NCBI RefSeq assembly: GCF_011047135.1
Contig: NZ_CP049255.1
Coordinates: 2,666,001-2,730,000 of the forward strand
Direction: 5' to 3'
Source of the DNA: Microbacterium endophyticum
GTDB taxonomy: Bacteria; Actinomycetota; Actinomycetes; Actinomycetales; Microbacteriaceae
Length of the DNA: 64,000 nt
Every line of letters begins with the position of its first letter. Positions within the stretch are counted from its first letter, which is position 1. Made by a program: the position numbers and the translations under genes. Below, piece after piece: positions 1 to 11,395 of the stretch. The notes beneath the pieces are model-generated. The model was not told the DNA's origin. It worked only from the letters and a program-made list of their open reading frames with translations, and did not search any database.

Positions 1-603
1 TGGGGCCTCGGGATCCTGTTGCGTGAGCATCGAATCCGAAAGATGACATCGTCGTACGTTGGCGAGAACAAGGAGTTTGAACGCCAGTTTCTCTCTGGTG
101 AACTCGAACTCGAGCTGACGCCTCAGGGAACCCTGGCGGAGAAACTGCGTGCCGGCGGAGCAGGAATCGCGGCCTTCTATACGCAGACCGGCGTTGGTAC
201 GCAGGTTGCGGAAGGCGGCCTGCCGCGGCGCTACGACAGTGAGGGAAAAGTGGCGCTCGCCTCTCCCTCAAAGGATCTTCGGACGTTTGACGTCAGCGGT
301 AATCCGAAGACCTATGTGCTTGAAGAAGCCATCGTCACGGAGTTCGCACTGGTGCACGCGGCGCGAGGCGACCGCCACGGGAACCTCGTGTTCTCGAAGG
401 CAGCAAGGAGTTTCAACCCGCTCGCCGCTATGGCAGGAACCGTCTGCATCGCCCAAGTGGAAGAGCTCGTGGAACCGGGCATGCTCGACCCTGACTCGAT
501 TCATCTTCCGGGGGTGTACGTGCATCGCATCGTCGAGGTAGGTCGAGATATCGAGAAGCGAATCGAGAAGCGAACAGTCTCGACCGCAGAGAAGGGCAAC
601 TGA
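1..603 (+). CDS. scoA: 3-oxoacid CoA-transferase subunit A (5' end outside window)
   Basis: This is the alpha subunit of a two-subunit class I CoA-transferase, which moves CoA from succinyl-CoA (or a similar donor) to a 3-oxoacid such as acetoacetate in the cytoplasm. The frame is already open at base 1 and reads [21 protein letters not shown], a known mid-protein stretch of the family, so the gene starts outside the window and about 200 of roughly 230 residues are present. The ATG-like starts inside the fragment are therefore not real starts. It ends 1 nt before subunit B, followed by a thiolase, which suits acetoacetate breakdown. 3-oxoadipate CoA-transferase (pcaI) is the main alternative, but no other protocatechuate gene is visible. 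Confidence 0.88.
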   Translation, partial: WGLGILLREHRIRKMTSSYVGENKEFERQFLSGELELELTPQGTLAEKLRAGGAGIAAFYTQTGVGTQVAEGGLPRRYDSEGKVALASPSKDLRTFDVSGNPKTYVLEEAIVTEFALVHAARGDRHGNLVFSKAARSFNPLAAMAGTVCIAQVEELVEPGMLDPDSIHLPGVYVHRIVEVGRDIEKRIEKRTVSTAEKGN

Positions 604-604
604 T

Positions 605-1252
605 ATGCCGCGCACGCGCGACGAGATGGCTGCACGGGCAGCTCTTGAACTGCAGGATGGCTCGTATGTGAATCTCGGCATCGGGTTGCCCACGCTTGTC
701 CCCAATCACGTGCCTCCCGGGGTGACAGTCATCCTTCAATCTGAGAATGGAATACTCGGGGTCGGGCCATACCCCGACGACGCTGCTGTCGATCCTGACC
801 TCATCAACGCGGGAAAAGAAACGGTCACGACGCTCCCCGGCGCCTCGTTTTTTGATTCCGCGACGAGCTTCGGCATGATCCGGGGCGGGAAAATCGACGC
901 GGCTATTCTCGGCGCCATGCAGGTTTCGGCGAGCGGTGATCTGGCCAACTGGATGATCCCCGGAAAGATGGTGAAGGGGCCGGGAGGTGCGATGGATCTC
1001 GTTCACGGCGCGTCGCGGGTGATCGTGCTCATGGAGCACACCGCGAAAGACGGTGCACCCAAGATTTTGAACGAGTGCGCTCTGCCGCTCACCGGCCGCG
1101 GCGTCGTTGATCGCATCATCACGGACCTCGCCGTTATCGATGTGACCGATGATGGACTTGTGCTTGTCGAGCTAGCCAACGGCGTGAGCATTGACGACGT
1201 GGTGTCTGCGACAGAGCCAGAACTTTTGATTGCTCTCAAGGAGGAAGCATGA
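605..1252 (+). CDS. scoB: 3-oxoacid CoA-transferase subunit B
   Basis: This is the beta subunit of the CoA-transferase and carries the active site. Near residues 24-30 it has the NLGIGLPTL stretch, and at residues 46-49 the SENG motif whose glutamate (E47) forms the acyl-glutamyl-CoA intermediate in this family. The length of 215 residues is normal. The ATG lies 1 nt after the subunit A stop and the last four bases overlap the thiolase start (ATGA), so the three genes are very probably co-transcribed and translationally coupled. Substrate assignment (acetoacetate or 3-oxoadipate) is inferred from context only. Confidence 0.9.
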   Translation: MPRTRDEMAARAALELQDGSYVNLGIGLPTLVPNHVPPGVTVILQSENGILGVGPYPDDAAVDPDLINAGKETVTTLPGASFFDSATSFGMIRGGKIDAAILGAMQVSASGDLANWMIPGKMVKGPGGAMDLVHGASRVIVLMEHTAKDGAPKILNECALPLTGRGVVDRIITDLAVIDVTDDGLVLVELANGVSIDDVVSATEPELLIALKEEA

Positions 1253-2430
1253 TCGATGACATCGTGATCGTTGCGGCAGCACGGACGCCTCAGGGCCGCC
1301 TGAAGGGGCAACTCTCGTCTGTCACGGCCACTCGATTGGGAGCAGTTGCGATTCGCGGCGCTCTCGCCGCCGGCGAGATACCCGCCGATGCTGTTGACGC
1401 AGTGTTCGTCGGTCAGGTGCTCTCGGCCGGTTCTGGTCAGAACCCTGCGCGGCAAGCTGCTCTCGGCGCGGGAATCGGATGGCGTGCACACGCTGCAGTC
1501 GTCAACAAAGTCTGCCTTTCCGGCCTCAGCGCTGTCATCGATGCGCAGCGAATGCTGGCATTGGGCGATGCAAAGGTCGTGGTCGCCGCCGGAATGGAAT
1601 CAATGACGCACGCTCCGCATTTGCTGATGGGCTCGCGCGAGGGGTGGAACTACGGCTCCGTGGAAGTGCTCGACCACATGGCGTATGACGGGCTTACGGA
1701 CGCATACGAGAGCGACAGTATGGGGGCCTCGACTGAGCGCGGGAACGGCCCACGTGAGATTTCTCGGACGCAACAAGACGAGGTCGCTGCGCGTTCTCAT
1801 CAGCGTGCTGCGGCCGCATGGGAGGACGGTGTCTTTGATCGGGAGATCGTCGAAGTCGAGGTTCCACAGCCGAAAGGTCCCGCAGTCATCGTCACTCGCG
1901 ACGAAGGCATTCGCGCTGAGACCACTGCGGACACGTTGGCGAAATTGCTCCCCGCTTTTGCTTCGGAGGGCACGATTACGGCGGGCAATTCCTCGCAGAT
2001 TTCGGACGGCGCCTCGGCCGTTGTCCTCACCACCCGTGCTCACGCCGATGAAAACGGTTGGGCCGTACTCGCCTGCCTCGGATCTCATGGGCAAGTGGCT
2101 GGTCCCGATAACTCGCTTCACGCTCAACCGGCAAACGCCATCAAGGTTGCCTGCGGCAAAGACGGGATTGAGCCAAGCGGGCTTGATTTTATCGAGATCA
2201 ACGAAGCATTTGCCGCTGTTGTCGTGCAATCTCAGCGAGAGCTTGGCGTAGGAGATGACGTCGTTAACCCGCACGGGGGCGGTATCGCTATTGGTCACCC
2301 GATCGGAGCGAGCGGCAATCGGCTCGTGGTCCATGCTGTGCATGAACTGATGCGCAGAGGCAGCGGAACTGCGGCGGTAGCGCTGTGCGGCGGGGGCGGT
2401 CAGGGCGAGGCTCTTATCCTGCGCCGCTGA
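1249..2430 (+). CDS. atoB: Acetyl-CoA acetyltransferase (thiolase)
   Basis: This thiolase cleaves acetoacetyl-CoA into two acetyl-CoA, or runs the reverse condensation. The 393-residue length is standard. The acylation cysteine is C89 in [12 protein letters not shown], followed by NEAFAA near residue 322, the catalytic histidine in GHPIGASG near residue 350, and a second cysteine in CGGGGQGEA close to the C-terminus. The CLSGL form of the first motif is common in actinobacterial acetoacetyl-CoA thiolases. Its start overlaps scoB by 4 bp. With the CoA-transferase it forms a complete acetoacetate activation and cleavage module. A beta-ketoadipyl-CoA thiolase (pcaF) cannot be excluded. Confidence 0.9.
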   Translation: MIDDIVIVAAARTPQGRLKGQLSSVTATRLGAVAIRGALAAGEIPADAVDAVFVGQVLSAGSGQNPARQAALGAGIGWRAHAAVVNKVCLSGLSAVIDAQRMLALGDAKVVVAAGMESMTHAPHLLMGSREGWNYGSVEVLDHMAYDGLTDAYESDSMGASTERGNGPREISRTQQDEVAARSHQRAAAAWEDGVFDREIVEVEVPQPKGPAVIVTRDEGIRAETTADTLAKLLPAFASEGTITAGNSSQISDGASAVVLTTRAHADENGWAVLACLGSHGQVAGPDNSLHAQPANAIKVACGKDGIEPSGLDFIEINEAFAAVVVQSQRELGVGDDVVNPHGGGIAIGHPIGASGNRLVVHAVHELMRRGSGTAAVALCGGGGQGEALILRR

Positions 2431-2439
2431 AGTCAACGC

Positions 2440-2706
2440 CTATTGGCGGCGGAGGTGCTTCTCCATGAGCTCTGCTTCTTGCCCCGCGATGGGAGAGTCA
2501 CCGGGAATTCCTTTGCCCCGGCCGGCGCGATAAATATCCGCCATGGCACCGACGGCGAGTACGACCGTGATTATCCAACTCGCCCAGGCGAGCACGCTTC
2601 GCCAGGTGAAATGGTCGCGATCACGGAGGCTGTCGAACAGCGGCTTACCCATGATGAATGCGTTGATGAGCCCGGTGCCGAACAGATACTTGCGCATAAG
2701 AGCCAC
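2440..2706 (-). CDS. Small hypothetical membrane protein
   Basis: This 88-residue protein is not one I can name. It starts with a short basic segment (MRKYLFGTG), has a hydrophobic stretch near residues 37-58 (SVLAWASWIITVVLAVGAMA) that should span the membrane, and ends with a polar tail rich in charged residues. The GTG at 2706 and the ATG at 2697 (residue 4) are both possible starts; neither has a clear Shine-Dalgarno sequence. It is convergent with the thiolase, with a 9-bp gap, and divergent from otsA. I keep it because the hydrophobic profile is coherent and it fills an otherwise empty 400-bp interval. Confidence 0.6.
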   Translation of the reverse strand: MALMRKYLFGTGLINAFIMGKPLFDSLRDRDHFTWRSVLAWASWIITVVLAVGAMADIYRAGRGKGIPGDSPIAGQEAELMEKHLRRQ

Positions 2707-2826
2707 GGTACCGTGCAGATCGCGTTGAGATCACCTCTTGACAGCATCGGCGGGCGAGCGCAAGCCCAGGGCGGGTGTGTGTGCCGCTGTTAGATTAAGA
2801 ACAATCCGAATCACCAGGAGTGTTCT

Positions 2827-4242
2827 GTGTCTAAAGCCGAGTTCGTTGTCGTCGCGAATCGTCTCCCCGTTGATCACGATCCCGATTCCGAGAATGGCTG
2901 GCGGCGCTCACCCGGCGGGCTCGTGACGGCTCTTGAGCCAGTGATGCGGAAGGCGGATGGCGCGTGGGTCGGTTGGGCGGGAAAGCCCAACCTGGAGGTT
3001 GAACCTTTCGATTTTGAGGGCACTCATCTGGTTCCGGTTTCGCTCAACGAAGACGAAGTCCAGAACTACTACGAAGGAATGTCCAACGACACGTTCTGGC
3101 CGCTCTATCACGATGTGATCGCAGCTCCGCGCTACCGGCGCGCATGGTGGGATTCCTATGTCACGGTCAACCGTCGTTTTGCCGAGGCCGCTGCCGCGGC
3201 CGCAGCAGATGGCGCCACCGTGTGGGTGCAGGACTACCAGCTCCAGCTGGTCCCGCAAATGGTACGTGAGCTACGTCCCGACCTGACGATCGGATATTTT
3301 CACCACATTCCATTCCCGGCATACGGCCTCTTCGCCCAGCTTCCCTGGCGGCGTCAAGTGATCCAGGGCCTGCTCGGTGCGGACGTCATCGGCTTCCAGC
3401 GGGTCGCTGACGCCGGCAACTTCGCCCGCGCAGTGCGCCGCGTGTTCCACTACGAAACCAAAGCCACCGGCATCCGTGTCCCAAACGCCGACGGTACGAC
3501 CCGCCGGGCCATTGCGCGCGCTTTCCCCATTTCGATAGACACGGAGTCGTATATCGAATTGGCGCAGCGCGAAGATATCAAAGCGCGCGCGGTGGAGATT
3601 CGAGAAAATCTAGGAAACCCCAAGAAGATTCTTCTGGGCGTCGACCGCCTTGACTACACCAAGGGAATCAGGCACCGTCTCAAGGCGTACGGCGAGCTGC
3701 TCAACGACGGTCGTCTGAGCGTCGAAGACGTCGTGCTCGTGCAGGTTGCAAGTCCGAGTCGCGAGCGCGTCGAGGCTTACATGCAGTTGCGAGACGAGAT
3801 CGAACTCACAGTCGGCCGGATCAACGGCGATCGCGACACTATGGATCACAGCGCTATTCGATACCTGCACCAGGCGTACCCGCGCGAAGAAATGGTCGCG
3901 CTCTACCTTGCAGCGGATGTCATGCTCGTCACGGCGCTTCGCGACGGCATGAACTTGGTCGCGAAGGAGTACGTCGCGAGTCGGGTCGATAACCGTGGTG
4001 TTCTCGTGCTGAGCGAGTTCGCAGGCGCAGCTGATGAGCTGGGCAGCGCGTTGTTGATGAACCCGCACGACATCGGCGGCCTTAAAGACACGATTGTTCG
4101 CGCTGTGGAAATGCCGGCTGCAGAACAGGGGCGACGTATGCGGTCGCTGCGAAAGCGAGTGCGAGAAAACGACGTCGAACGGTGGTCTCAGCTTTTCCTG
4201 AACGCACTCGCAAAGGCGAAAGAGCCGGAGAACAACGCATGA
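2827..4242 (+). CDS. otsA: Trehalose-6-phosphate synthase
   Basis: OtsA (glycosyltransferase family 20) joins a nucleotide-activated glucose to glucose-6-phosphate to give trehalose-6-phosphate in the cytoplasm. The 471 residues match the family. Visible motifs are the N-terminal NRLPVDHD and PGGLVTAL loop (residues 10-40), WVQDYQLQLVPQMVR near residue 135, FHHIPFPAYG near 158, GVDRLDYTKGI near 270, and the donor-binding DGMNLVAKEY near 372-381. The GTG start is set by the AGGAG at 2816-2820. The stop overlaps the otsB start by 4 bp (ATGA), which couples synthase and phosphatase. Trehalose serves as a stress protectant in actinobacteria. Confidence 0.96.
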   Translation: MSKAEFVVVANRLPVDHDPDSENGWRRSPGGLVTALEPVMRKADGAWVGWAGKPNLEVEPFDFEGTHLVPVSLNEDEVQNYYEGMSNDTFWPLYHDVIAAPRYRRAWWDSYVTVNRRFAEAAAAAAADGATVWVQDYQLQLVPQMVRELRPDLTIGYFHHIPFPAYGLFAQLPWRRQVIQGLLGADVIGFQRVADAGNFARAVRRVFHYETKATGIRVPNADGTTRRAIARAFPISIDTESYIELAQREDIKARAVEIRENLGNPKKILLGVDRLDYTKGIRHRLKAYGELLNDGRLSVEDVVLVQVASPSRERVEAYMQLRDEIELTVGRINGDRDTMDHSAIRYLHQAYPREEMVALYLAADVMLVTALRDGMNLVAKEYVASRVDNRGVLVLSEFAGAADELGSALLMNPHDIGGLKDTIVRAVEMPAAEQGRRMRSLRKRVRENDVERWSQLFLNALAKAKEPENNA

Positions 4243-5039
4243 CGACGCCTGTCGAGTCGCCCGAAGAGGTCACGGCGGCACTTGAAGAACTGGCGGCAAC
4301 TGCGCACCTTTTGATAGCCCTCGATTTTGATGGCACACTCGCATCGCTCAATGACAAGCCGATGGAATCTCGCATGTTGCCCGAGGCGCGCCGTGCGCTG
4401 GAGGCGCTCGTTGCGGCTCCACACACGTCGGTCGCTCTCGTTTCCGGACGAACTCTCCACGATCTGAAGATCATTTCTGAACACGACGATTCTTCGCTCG
4501 TTCACCTTGCCGGCTCTCACGGCGCCGAGTTCTGGCATCCAGGAGAGGGCGAAACTCCTCGTGAGAGTTCTGACGAGGATGCCGCAGACAGAGCGCTGCG
4601 TGATGACGTGCGCGTGAGCGCCGAGCAAGCGGTTGCAGACATTGACGGTGCATGGATCGAGCCGAAAGAGTTCGGGATCGGGCTTCACACCCGACTTGCG
4701 GCATCTGCTGACGCTGAGATTGCCGCGTCGCGTATCGACAGCCTCCTAGCGGAACGTGCGCCATCATGGCGTCGCCGCACCGGCCACAACATTTTGGAGT
4801 ACGCGTACCGTCACGAAGGAAAAGACACCGCGATTGCGGCGCTGCGGAAGCGCCTTGGCGCGAGTGCTGTTCTCTTCGCGGGCGACGACGTCACTGACGA
4901 AGATGCACTCGCGAGCCTTGAGTCCGAGGACCTCGGGGTCCGAGTCGGGAGTGGCGAGACTCACGCACGCGTCCGGGTCGCGGACGCCGCAGCACTCTCT
5001 CATGCGCTGTTAGCCCTAGCCAAGCTTCGTTCCGCCTGA
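4239..5039 (+). CDS. otsB: Trehalose-6-phosphate phosphatase
   Basis: OtsB removes the phosphate from trehalose-6-phosphate and is a HAD-superfamily enzyme. HAD motif I is LDFDGTL with the nucleophile D29 and the general acid D31; motif II is ALVSGR near residue 67; motif IV is [10 protein letters not shown] near residue 213. The ATG at 4239 overlaps the otsA stop (ATGA) and gives 266 residues, the usual size. An upstream in-frame start at 4182 would run inside otsA and add a non-homologous basic segment, so I rejected it. A middle stretch near residues 105-125 is rich in Asp and Glu and probably belongs to the cap domain. Confidence 0.95.
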   Translation: MTTPVESPEEVTAALEELAATAHLLIALDFDGTLASLNDKPMESRMLPEARRALEALVAAPHTSVALVSGRTLHDLKIISEHDDSSLVHLAGSHGAEFWHPGEGETPRESSDEDAADRALRDDVRVSAEQAVADIDGAWIEPKEFGIGLHTRLAASADAEIAASRIDSLLAERAPSWRRRTGHNILEYAYRHEGKDTAIAALRKRLGASAVLFAGDDVTDEDALASLESEDLGVRVGSGETHARVRVADAAALSHALLALAKLRSA

Positions 5040-5081
5040 GAGACGCGCCCGCGTAACGCGCGAGGACCGCCGAGGCAGGAA

Positions 5082-5087
5082 TACACT
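5082..5087 (+). promoter_or_regulatory. -10 box of a probable leaderless ilvD transcript
   Basis: The box TACACT lies 7 nt before the ilvD ATG and no Shine-Dalgarno sequence is present. This is the spacing expected when transcription starts at or next to the start codon. No convincing -35 hexamer is visible. Confidence 0.5.
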
Positions 5088-5094
5088 CTGTTAC

Positions 5095-6813
5095 ATGCCT
5101 GAAATCAAACCTACCTCCGGTGCGCCCATCGACATCAAGCCACGCAGCCGCGTCGTTACCGATGGCATCGAAGCAACGACCTCTCGCGGAATGCTCCGCG
5201 CTGTCGGCATGGGCGACGAGGACTGGGAAAAACCACAGATTGGTATCGCGTCCAGCTGGAATGAGATCACTCCCTGCAACCTGAGCCTTGACCGACTCGC
5301 TCAGGGAGCAAAAGAGGGCGTGCACTCAGGTGGCGGCTACCCGCTACAGTTCGGCACGATTTCCGTCTCGGACGGAATCTCTATGGGGCACGAGGGAATG
5401 CACTTTTCGCTCGTGTCACGCGAAGTCATTGCGGACTCAGTCGAAACCGTCATGATGGCTGAGCGCCTCGACGGCTCGGTCCTCTTGGCAGGCTGCGACA
5501 AGTCATTGCCCGGCATGCTGATGTCGGCTGCGCGGCTCGACCTCTCGAGCGTCTTTCTCTACGCGGGATCGATCGCGCCAGGTTGGGTGAAGCTCAGCGA
5601 CGGCACCGAGAAGGAAGTCACGATCATTGACTCCTTCGAAGCCGTCGGAGCGTGCAAAGCCGGAAACATGAGTGAAGAAGACCTCAAGCGCATCGAGTGC
5701 GCAATCGCTCCTGGCGAAGGCGCGTGCGGTGGCATGTATACCGCGAACACAATGGCGTCGGTGGCTGAAGCGCTCGGGATGAGCCTGCCGGGTTCGGCAT
5801 CGCCGCCCTCCGCAGACCGTCGCCGCGACTACTTCGCCCATCGTTCTGGCGAAGCGGTCGTCAACATGCTGCGCCTGGGCATCACCGCTCGCGACATCAT
5901 GACCAAGAAAGCTTTCGAAAACGCAATTACCGTCGCGATGGCACTGGGTGGTTCAACCAACGTCGTGTTGCATCTGCTCGCGATCGCCAGTGAAGCCGAA
6001 GTCGAACTCACGCTCGATGACTTCAACCGCATCGGTGACAAGGTGCCGCACCTCGCCGATATGAAGCCATTTGGACAGTTCGTCATGGCCGATGTCGATC
6101 GCCACGGCGGCATTCCGGTGCTGATGAAGGCACTGCTCGATGCCGGGCTGTTGCACGGTGACGCGCTGACGGTCACCGGTAGGACCGTTGCCGAGAACCT
6201 CGAGGCGCTGAATCCCGACCCCATCGATGGCACCGTTATCCGTACGCTCGATAACCCCATCCACGCCACCGGCGGAATCACGATCCTCAAGGGATCCTTC
6301 GCACCCGACGGAGCGGTGGTCAAGACAGCAGGCTTCGATGCCGCGGTATTCGAGGGGCCCGCCAAGGTCTTCGAGCGCGAGCGTGGTGCGATGGATGCAC
6401 TTACCAACGGCGAAATCATGGCGGGCGATGTGATCGTCATTCGTTACGAAGGTCCTAAGGGTGGACCGGGAATGCGCGAAATGCTCGCCATCACAGCAGC
6501 CATCAAGGGCGCCGGTCTCGGTAAAGATGTATTACTCTTGACAGACGGAAGATTCTCAGGCGGCACAACCGGCCTGTGCATCGGCCACATAGCACCCGAA
6601 GCAGTGGACGCAGGTCCAATTGCATTCGTGCGCGATGGTGATCTGATACGGGTCGATATCGCAGCTCGCACTCTCGACCTACTCGTCGATGAGGCAGAGC
6701 TCAGCTCCCGCCGCGAAGGCTGGGAACCGCTACCTCCCCGCTATACCCGTGGCGTTCTTGCCAAGTACTCGAAGCTCGTGCGTTCCGCCGCTGAAGGCGC
6801 AACCACAGGCTGA
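5095..6813 (+). CDS. ilvD: Dihydroxy-acid dehydratase
   Basis: IlvD dehydrates 2,3-dihydroxy-isovalerate and 2,3-dihydroxy-3-methylvalerate to the 2-oxoacids that become valine, leucine and isoleucine. The 572-residue protein has the iron-sulfur cysteine motifs [10 protein letters not shown] near residue 134 and [12 protein letters not shown] near residue 209, plus [14 protein letters not shown] near 285 and DGRFSGGT near 483. The ATG is preceded by a TANNNT box at 7 nt rather than a ribosome-binding site. It leads the run ilvD-ilvB-ilvN-ilvC, with 42 bp to ilvB, so these four genes may form one transcript with further internal promoters. Confidence 0.96.
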   Translation: MPEIKPTSGAPIDIKPRSRVVTDGIEATTSRGMLRAVGMGDEDWEKPQIGIASSWNEITPCNLSLDRLAQGAKEGVHSGGGYPLQFGTISVSDGISMGHEGMHFSLVSREVIADSVETVMMAERLDGSVLLAGCDKSLPGMLMSAARLDLSSVFLYAGSIAPGWVKLSDGTEKEVTIIDSFEAVGACKAGNMSEEDLKRIECAIAPGEGACGGMYTANTMASVAEALGMSLPGSASPPSADRRRDYFAHRSGEAVVNMLRLGITARDIMTKKAFENAITVAMALGGSTNVVLHLLAIASEAEVELTLDDFNRIGDKVPHLADMKPFGQFVMADVDRHGGIPVLMKALLDAGLLHGDALTVTGRTVAENLEALNPDPIDGTVIRTLDNPIHATGGITILKGSFAPDGAVVKTAGFDAAVFEGPAKVFERERGAMDALTNGEIMAGDVIVIRYEGPKGGPGMREMLAITAAIKGAGLGKDVLLLTDGRFSGGTTGLCIGHIAPEAVDAGPIAFVRDGDLIRVDIAARTLDLLVDEAELSSRREGWEPLPPRYTRGVLAKYSKLVRSAAEGATTG

Positions 6814-6855
6814 TCAGACATTCATCCGCTTTTGCCGAACTCGAGGTTATTCACC

Positions 6856-8658
6856 ATGCCCGCCGAATCCGCCACGGCCGTTCCCCGGCCCCCCGCTCGA
6901 AGCGCATCGGCGCCCGTGCTCACGGGCGCACAAGCGGTCGTCCGTTCTCTGGAGCTTCTGGGGGTGACCGACGTCTTCGGTCTTCCCGGCGGCGCCATCT
7001 TGCCGGTCTACGACCCGCTCATGGACACCGAAGAGATCCGTCACATTCTCGTGCGCCATGAGCAGGGCGCGGGCCACGCCGCCGAAGGGTACGCGTCAGC
7101 TTCCGGCCGAACGGGCGTCGCAATCGCAACGTCCGGTCCGGGAGCAACCAACCTTGTCACCGCGATTGCTGACGCCTACATGGACTCAGTGCCGATCGTG
7201 GCCATCACGGGTCAGGTCTTCAGCACGCTCATGGGAACGGATGCGTTCCAAGAGGCAGACATCGTCGGAATCACGATGCCAATCACGAAGCACTCGATTC
7301 TCGTGAAGACGCCGGAAGAAATTCCCGGCGCTATCGCTGCGGCATACGAAATCGCGAGCACTGGTCGACCGGGCCCGGTGCTTGTCGACATCACGAAAGA
7401 TGCGCAGCAGGCCGAGGCGCCGTTCATCTGGCCGCCCAAGATCGATCTGCCTGGCTACCGTCCGGTGACGAAAGCGCACGGAAAACAGATTCACGCTGCG
7501 GCGCAGTTGCTCGCGAGCGCTCAGAAGCCCGTGCTTTACGTCGGTGGTGGCGTCATCCGAGCTCGTGCATCACGCGAACTGCTTGCGTTGGCTGAGGCAA
7601 CGGGCGCACCTGTCGTCACGACCCTGATGGCAAGAGGCGCTTTTCCCGATTCGCACCAGCAGCACCTCGGCATGCCGGGCATGCATGGCACGGTCCCCGC
7701 TGTTCTCGCCCTTCAAGAAGCTGACTTGATCGTCGCCCTCGGCGCGCGATTCGATGATCGTGTTACCGGGAAGGCCGCGCTGTTCGCTCCGAACGCGCAG
7801 GTGGTTCACGTAGACATCGATCCAGCCGAGATCTCGAAGATCCGATACGCAGATGTGCCGATTGTGGGAGATCTTCGCGATGTGCTTGTCGACCTCGAAG
7901 CCGCCTACCACGGCGCCGTTTCCGAGGGAGAGCCCGATACCGCCGAGTGGTGGTCCTACCTCGACGGTCTTCGCAACGAATTCCCGCTCGGCTATTCGCA
8001 GCCGACCGACGGACTCATGGCGCCCCAGTACGTGATTCAACGCATCGGAGAGATGACGGGGCCCGAAGGCGTGTACGCGTCCGGCGTCGGTCAGCACCAG
8101 ATGTGGGCCGCACAGTTCATCAAGTATGAACGTCCGAATTCTTGGCTGAATTCAGGTGGCGCTGGCACGATGGGCTACTCGGTTCCGGCTGCAATGGGAG
8201 CCAAGGTTGCCGAGCCTGATCGTGTTGTATGGGCGATCGACGGTGACGGATGCTTCCAGATGACAAACCAGGAACTCGCCACCTGTGCGATCAACAACAT
8301 CCCGATCAAGGTAGCGATTATTAACAACTCGTCCCTCGGGATGGTCCGGCAGTGGCAGACGCTCTTCTACGACGGCCGCTATTCGAATACCGATCTCAAC
8401 ACCGGGCACAATTCCATTCGAATTCCCGACTTCGTGAAGCTCGCTGAAGCGTATGGCTGCCTTGCCATCCGTGTGGAACGAGAAGAAGACGTGGATGCCG
8501 CGATCCAGACGGCGTTGGAGACGAACGATCGGCCCGTCGTGATCGATTTCGTGGTGAGTGCGGACGCCATGGTCTGGCCCATGGTGCCTCAGGGCGTAAG
8601 CAACAGCTACGTGCAGTACGCCCGCGAGCACGCGCCTGCATTCGACGAGGAGGACTGA
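6856..8658 (+). CDS. ilvB: Acetolactate synthase, large (catalytic) subunit
   Basis: IlvB condenses two pyruvates to acetolactate, or pyruvate with 2-oxobutyrate, using thiamine diphosphate, FAD and Mg2+. The catalytic glutamate lies in [14 protein letters not shown] near residue 69, and the diphosphate-binding motif [12 protein letters not shown] begins near residue 462 and ends at [15 protein letters not shown] chose the ATG at 6856 because GAGG at 6843-6846 precedes it by 9 nt; the TTG at 6832 would add 8 residues without support. The 600-residue length is normal. It is followed after 1 nt by its regulatory subunit ilvN. Confidence 0.96.
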   Translation: MPAESATAVPRPPARSASAPVLTGAQAVVRSLELLGVTDVFGLPGGAILPVYDPLMDTEEIRHILVRHEQGAGHAAEGYASASGRTGVAIATSGPGATNLVTAIADAYMDSVPIVAITGQVFSTLMGTDAFQEADIVGITMPITKHSILVKTPEEIPGAIAAAYEIASTGRPGPVLVDITKDAQQAEAPFIWPPKIDLPGYRPVTKAHGKQIHAAAQLLASAQKPVLYVGGGVIRARASRELLALAEATGAPVVTTLMARGAFPDSHQQHLGMPGMHGTVPAVLALQEADLIVALGARFDDRVTGKAALFAPNAQVVHVDIDPAEISKIRYADVPIVGDLRDVLVDLEAAYHGAVSEGEPDTAEWWSYLDGLRNEFPLGYSQPTDGLMAPQYVIQRIGEMTGPEGVYASGVGQHQMWAAQFIKYERPNSWLNSGGAGTMGYSVPAAMGAKVAEPDRVVWAIDGDGCFQMTNQELATCAINNIPIKVAIINNSSLGMVRQWQTLFYDGRYSNTDLNTGHNSIRIPDFVKLAEAYGCLAIRVEREEDVDAAIQTALETNDRPVVIDFVVSADAMVWPMVPQGVSNSYVQYAREHAPAFDEED

Positions 8659-8659
8659 G

Positions 8660-9169
8660 ATGACCAAGCACGTCCTGAGCCTCCTAGTGGAGGACAAGCC
8701 GGGTCTGCTGACTCGTGTAGCTGGCCTTTTCGCTAGGCGCGGCTTCAACATCGAGTCGCTCGCTGTCGGTGTGACCGAGGTGCCGGGGCTTTCTCGCATC
8801 ACGGTCGTGGTCGATGTCGACCAGCTTCCTCTCGAGCAGGTCACCAAGCAGCTCAACAAACTGATCAACGTGATCAAGATCGTCGAGCTCGAAGACGCAG
8901 CATCGGTTCAGCGTCACCACATGCTGATCAAGGTGCGCGCTGATAACGCCAACCGTTCGAACGTTCTCGAGGTCGTCAACCTTTTCCGCGCGTCGGTCGT
9001 CGACTATGCGCCCGACGCTGTTGTGATCGAGGTCACCGGAGACAAGGGCAAGGTCGACGCGTTGCTTCGGGCTCTCGAACCTTTCGGCGTGAAAGAGCTC
9101 GCCCAGTCGGGCCTGCTCGCAATGGGCCGCGGAAGCAAAAGCATTACCGAACGAGTCCTTCGCGGTTAG
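8660..9169 (+). CDS. ilvN: Acetolactate synthase, small (regulatory) subunit
   Basis: IlvN binds valine and confers feedback control on IlvB. The protein has 169 residues, with an N-terminal ACT domain starting at HVLSLLVEDKPGLLTRVAGLFARRG (seen from residue 4; the valine-site glycine is in EDKPGLL) and a C-terminal ACT-like half ending in LAMGRGS. It begins 1 nt after ilvB with GAGGA as the ribosome-binding site inside the ilvB end. The gap to ilvC is 90 nt and contains a GC-rich inverted repeat (GCGCCC at 9176 region against GGGGCGC), which could modulate read-through. Confidence 0.95.
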   Translation: MTKHVLSLLVEDKPGLLTRVAGLFARRGFNIESLAVGVTEVPGLSRITVVVDVDQLPLEQVTKQLNKLINVIKIVELEDAASVQRHHMLIKVRADNANRSNVLEVVNLFRASVVDYAPDAVVIEVTGDKGKVDALLRALEPFGVKELAQSGLLAMGRGSKSITERVLRG

Positions 9170-9232
9170 CGCAGGCGCCCTGTCGACATAGTGGGGGCGC
9201 GCACGTGCGAAACAGCGGAATCCTGACATTGA

Positions 9233-10285
<1,053 letters not shown>

Positions 10286-10323
10286 TCACGATAGACCGCC
10301 GTTCCTAACCGGCACGGCTCCGG

Positions 10324-10359
10324 CCCGAGCACGCCACCGCATCAAGTGACGTGCTCGGG
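10324..10359 (+). terminator. Stem-loop after ilvC
   Basis: CCCGAGCACG (10324-10333) pairs perfectly with CGTGCTCGGG (10350-10359) around a 16-nt loop, followed by a T-containing but imperfect tail. It lies 38 nt after the ilvC stop and probably ends the ilv transcript. Confidence 0.65.
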
Positions 10360-10398
10360 TCTTCGTGCGTTTTGTGCGCGTTTGCTTTGGAACGCGGA

Positions 10399-10404
10399 TA
10401 AGGT
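10399..10404 (+). promoter_or_regulatory. -10 box upstream of the 10411 gene
   Basis: TAAGGT lies exactly 6 nt before the ATG at 10411, with no ribosome-binding site between them, which suggests a leaderless transcript. Confidence 0.5.
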
Positions 10405-10410
10405 TGGCGA

Positions 10411-10905
10411 ATGGCCCGCGGTGAAGATGACGCTCTTTCTTGGAGCGGTGACGATGATCCGACGCTCGATGTGGTTTCGCGAGATCCCGCAGATTCTCTC
10501 CCTGCGGGCTACACCGCTGTGGGCCGGGGGAGTAGACCACATGAAGACGCGGCAGACGCACCGGAATCCGAGCAGGAAACTCCGAGCGCGGGGCAAAAAG
10601 CTCCAGGCGGCATGGGGAATGCAGCGCTGGTGACGCTGGGGGTTCTCGGGGGTGTCTACCTTCTATGGACCATCGGGTGGCTCCTTGGCGGTCTTCGCCT
10701 CGCTGACTACGCCCAGTTCCTCGTCTCGCCAGTGGGTTTCCAAGTGAGTCTGTGGCTCGCCGTTGCGGCATCGCCGATCTGGTTCCTCACTGTCTTTCTT
10801 CTCACACGGCGCTCGAAACTGTGGTTGCGGCTGTCCATGCTGATTGTGGGAGTGCTCGTACTGCTGCCGTGGCCTTTCATCATGGTGGGAGCGGTCGGAA
10901 CATGA
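10411..10905 (+). CDS. Hypothetical membrane protein with acidic N-terminus
   Basis: This 164-residue protein has an acidic, disordered-looking cytoplasmic N-terminus (about residues 1-65, rich in D, E, S and P) followed by three hydrophobic segments near residues 70-90, 108-130 and 137-158. I do not recognise a named family; similar proteins are often found next to serA in Microbacteriaceae, from memory only. The stop overlaps the next membrane protein by 4 bp (ATGA at 10902-10905), so the two are coupled and may work as a pair. No enzymatic motif is visible. Confidence 0.75.
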   Translation: MARGEDDALSWSGDDDPTLDVVSRDPADSLPAGYTAVGRGSRPHEDAADAPESEQETPSAGQKAPGGMGNAALVTLGVLGGVYLLWTIGWLLGGLRLADYAQFLVSPVGFQVSLWLAVAASPIWFLTVFLLTRRSKLWLRLSMLIVGVLVLLPWPFIMVGAVGT

Positions 10906-11261
10906 TGGCATCGACAACTGGCACGTCTGCCGCGCGAAGGTCAGCACTGCCCACGTGGTTGATAGCGACAGTCAGCGGGCTTTTCGGCCTCTTCTACGCC
11001 TACGCGGTGTGGAACGCGGTCGACTTGCTCATTCGACAAGCGAGCGGCCCGCTCGGATTGAGCGGCTACGGCTGGTTTGTGTTGTTGGCCGCCGTGTTCT
11101 TTCCGATCCTCGCCTTCGCCGGTGCTCTCACGCTCGGATGGCGCCGAAAAATCGGCCCACTGGTGCTCATTCTGCTCACGGGTCTCGCCCTCGTCTCGGT
11201 CTTCTGGCTGAACATCGTCGCGTACGCGAGCGTCTACGGAACGAGCCTGCTCGGCTCCTGA
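10902..11261 (+). CDS. Hypothetical three-helix membrane protein
   Basis: This 119-residue protein has hydrophobic segments near residues 16-38, 53-75 and 85-112 and a short basic N-terminus. I chose the ATG at 10902 because it overlaps the upstream stop as ATGA and has GGGAG 10 nt before it; an in-frame start at 10752 lies inside the preceding gene and adds residues with no membrane-protein character. Its function is unknown. It is co-translated with the gene before it and followed, after a 134-nt gap holding a TAGGGT box, by serA. Confidence 0.75.
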   Translation: MMASTTGTSAARRSALPTWLIATVSGLFGLFYAYAVWNAVDLLIRQASGPLGLSGYGWFVLLAAVFFPILAFAGALTLGWRRKIGPLVLILLTGLALVSVFWLNIVAYASVYGTSLLGS

Positions 11262-11395
11262 TGAGCGTCACACAGCATTTCGTTGCGTGAGCGAGCGATA
11301 GGGTAGTACCGGTCCCGCCCGCGGACGTGCGCTGCGAGGCATCCGATCGTCCCCCGTGCTCTGCACGTCACCCGCGCTGCAAAAGGATCCACCAC

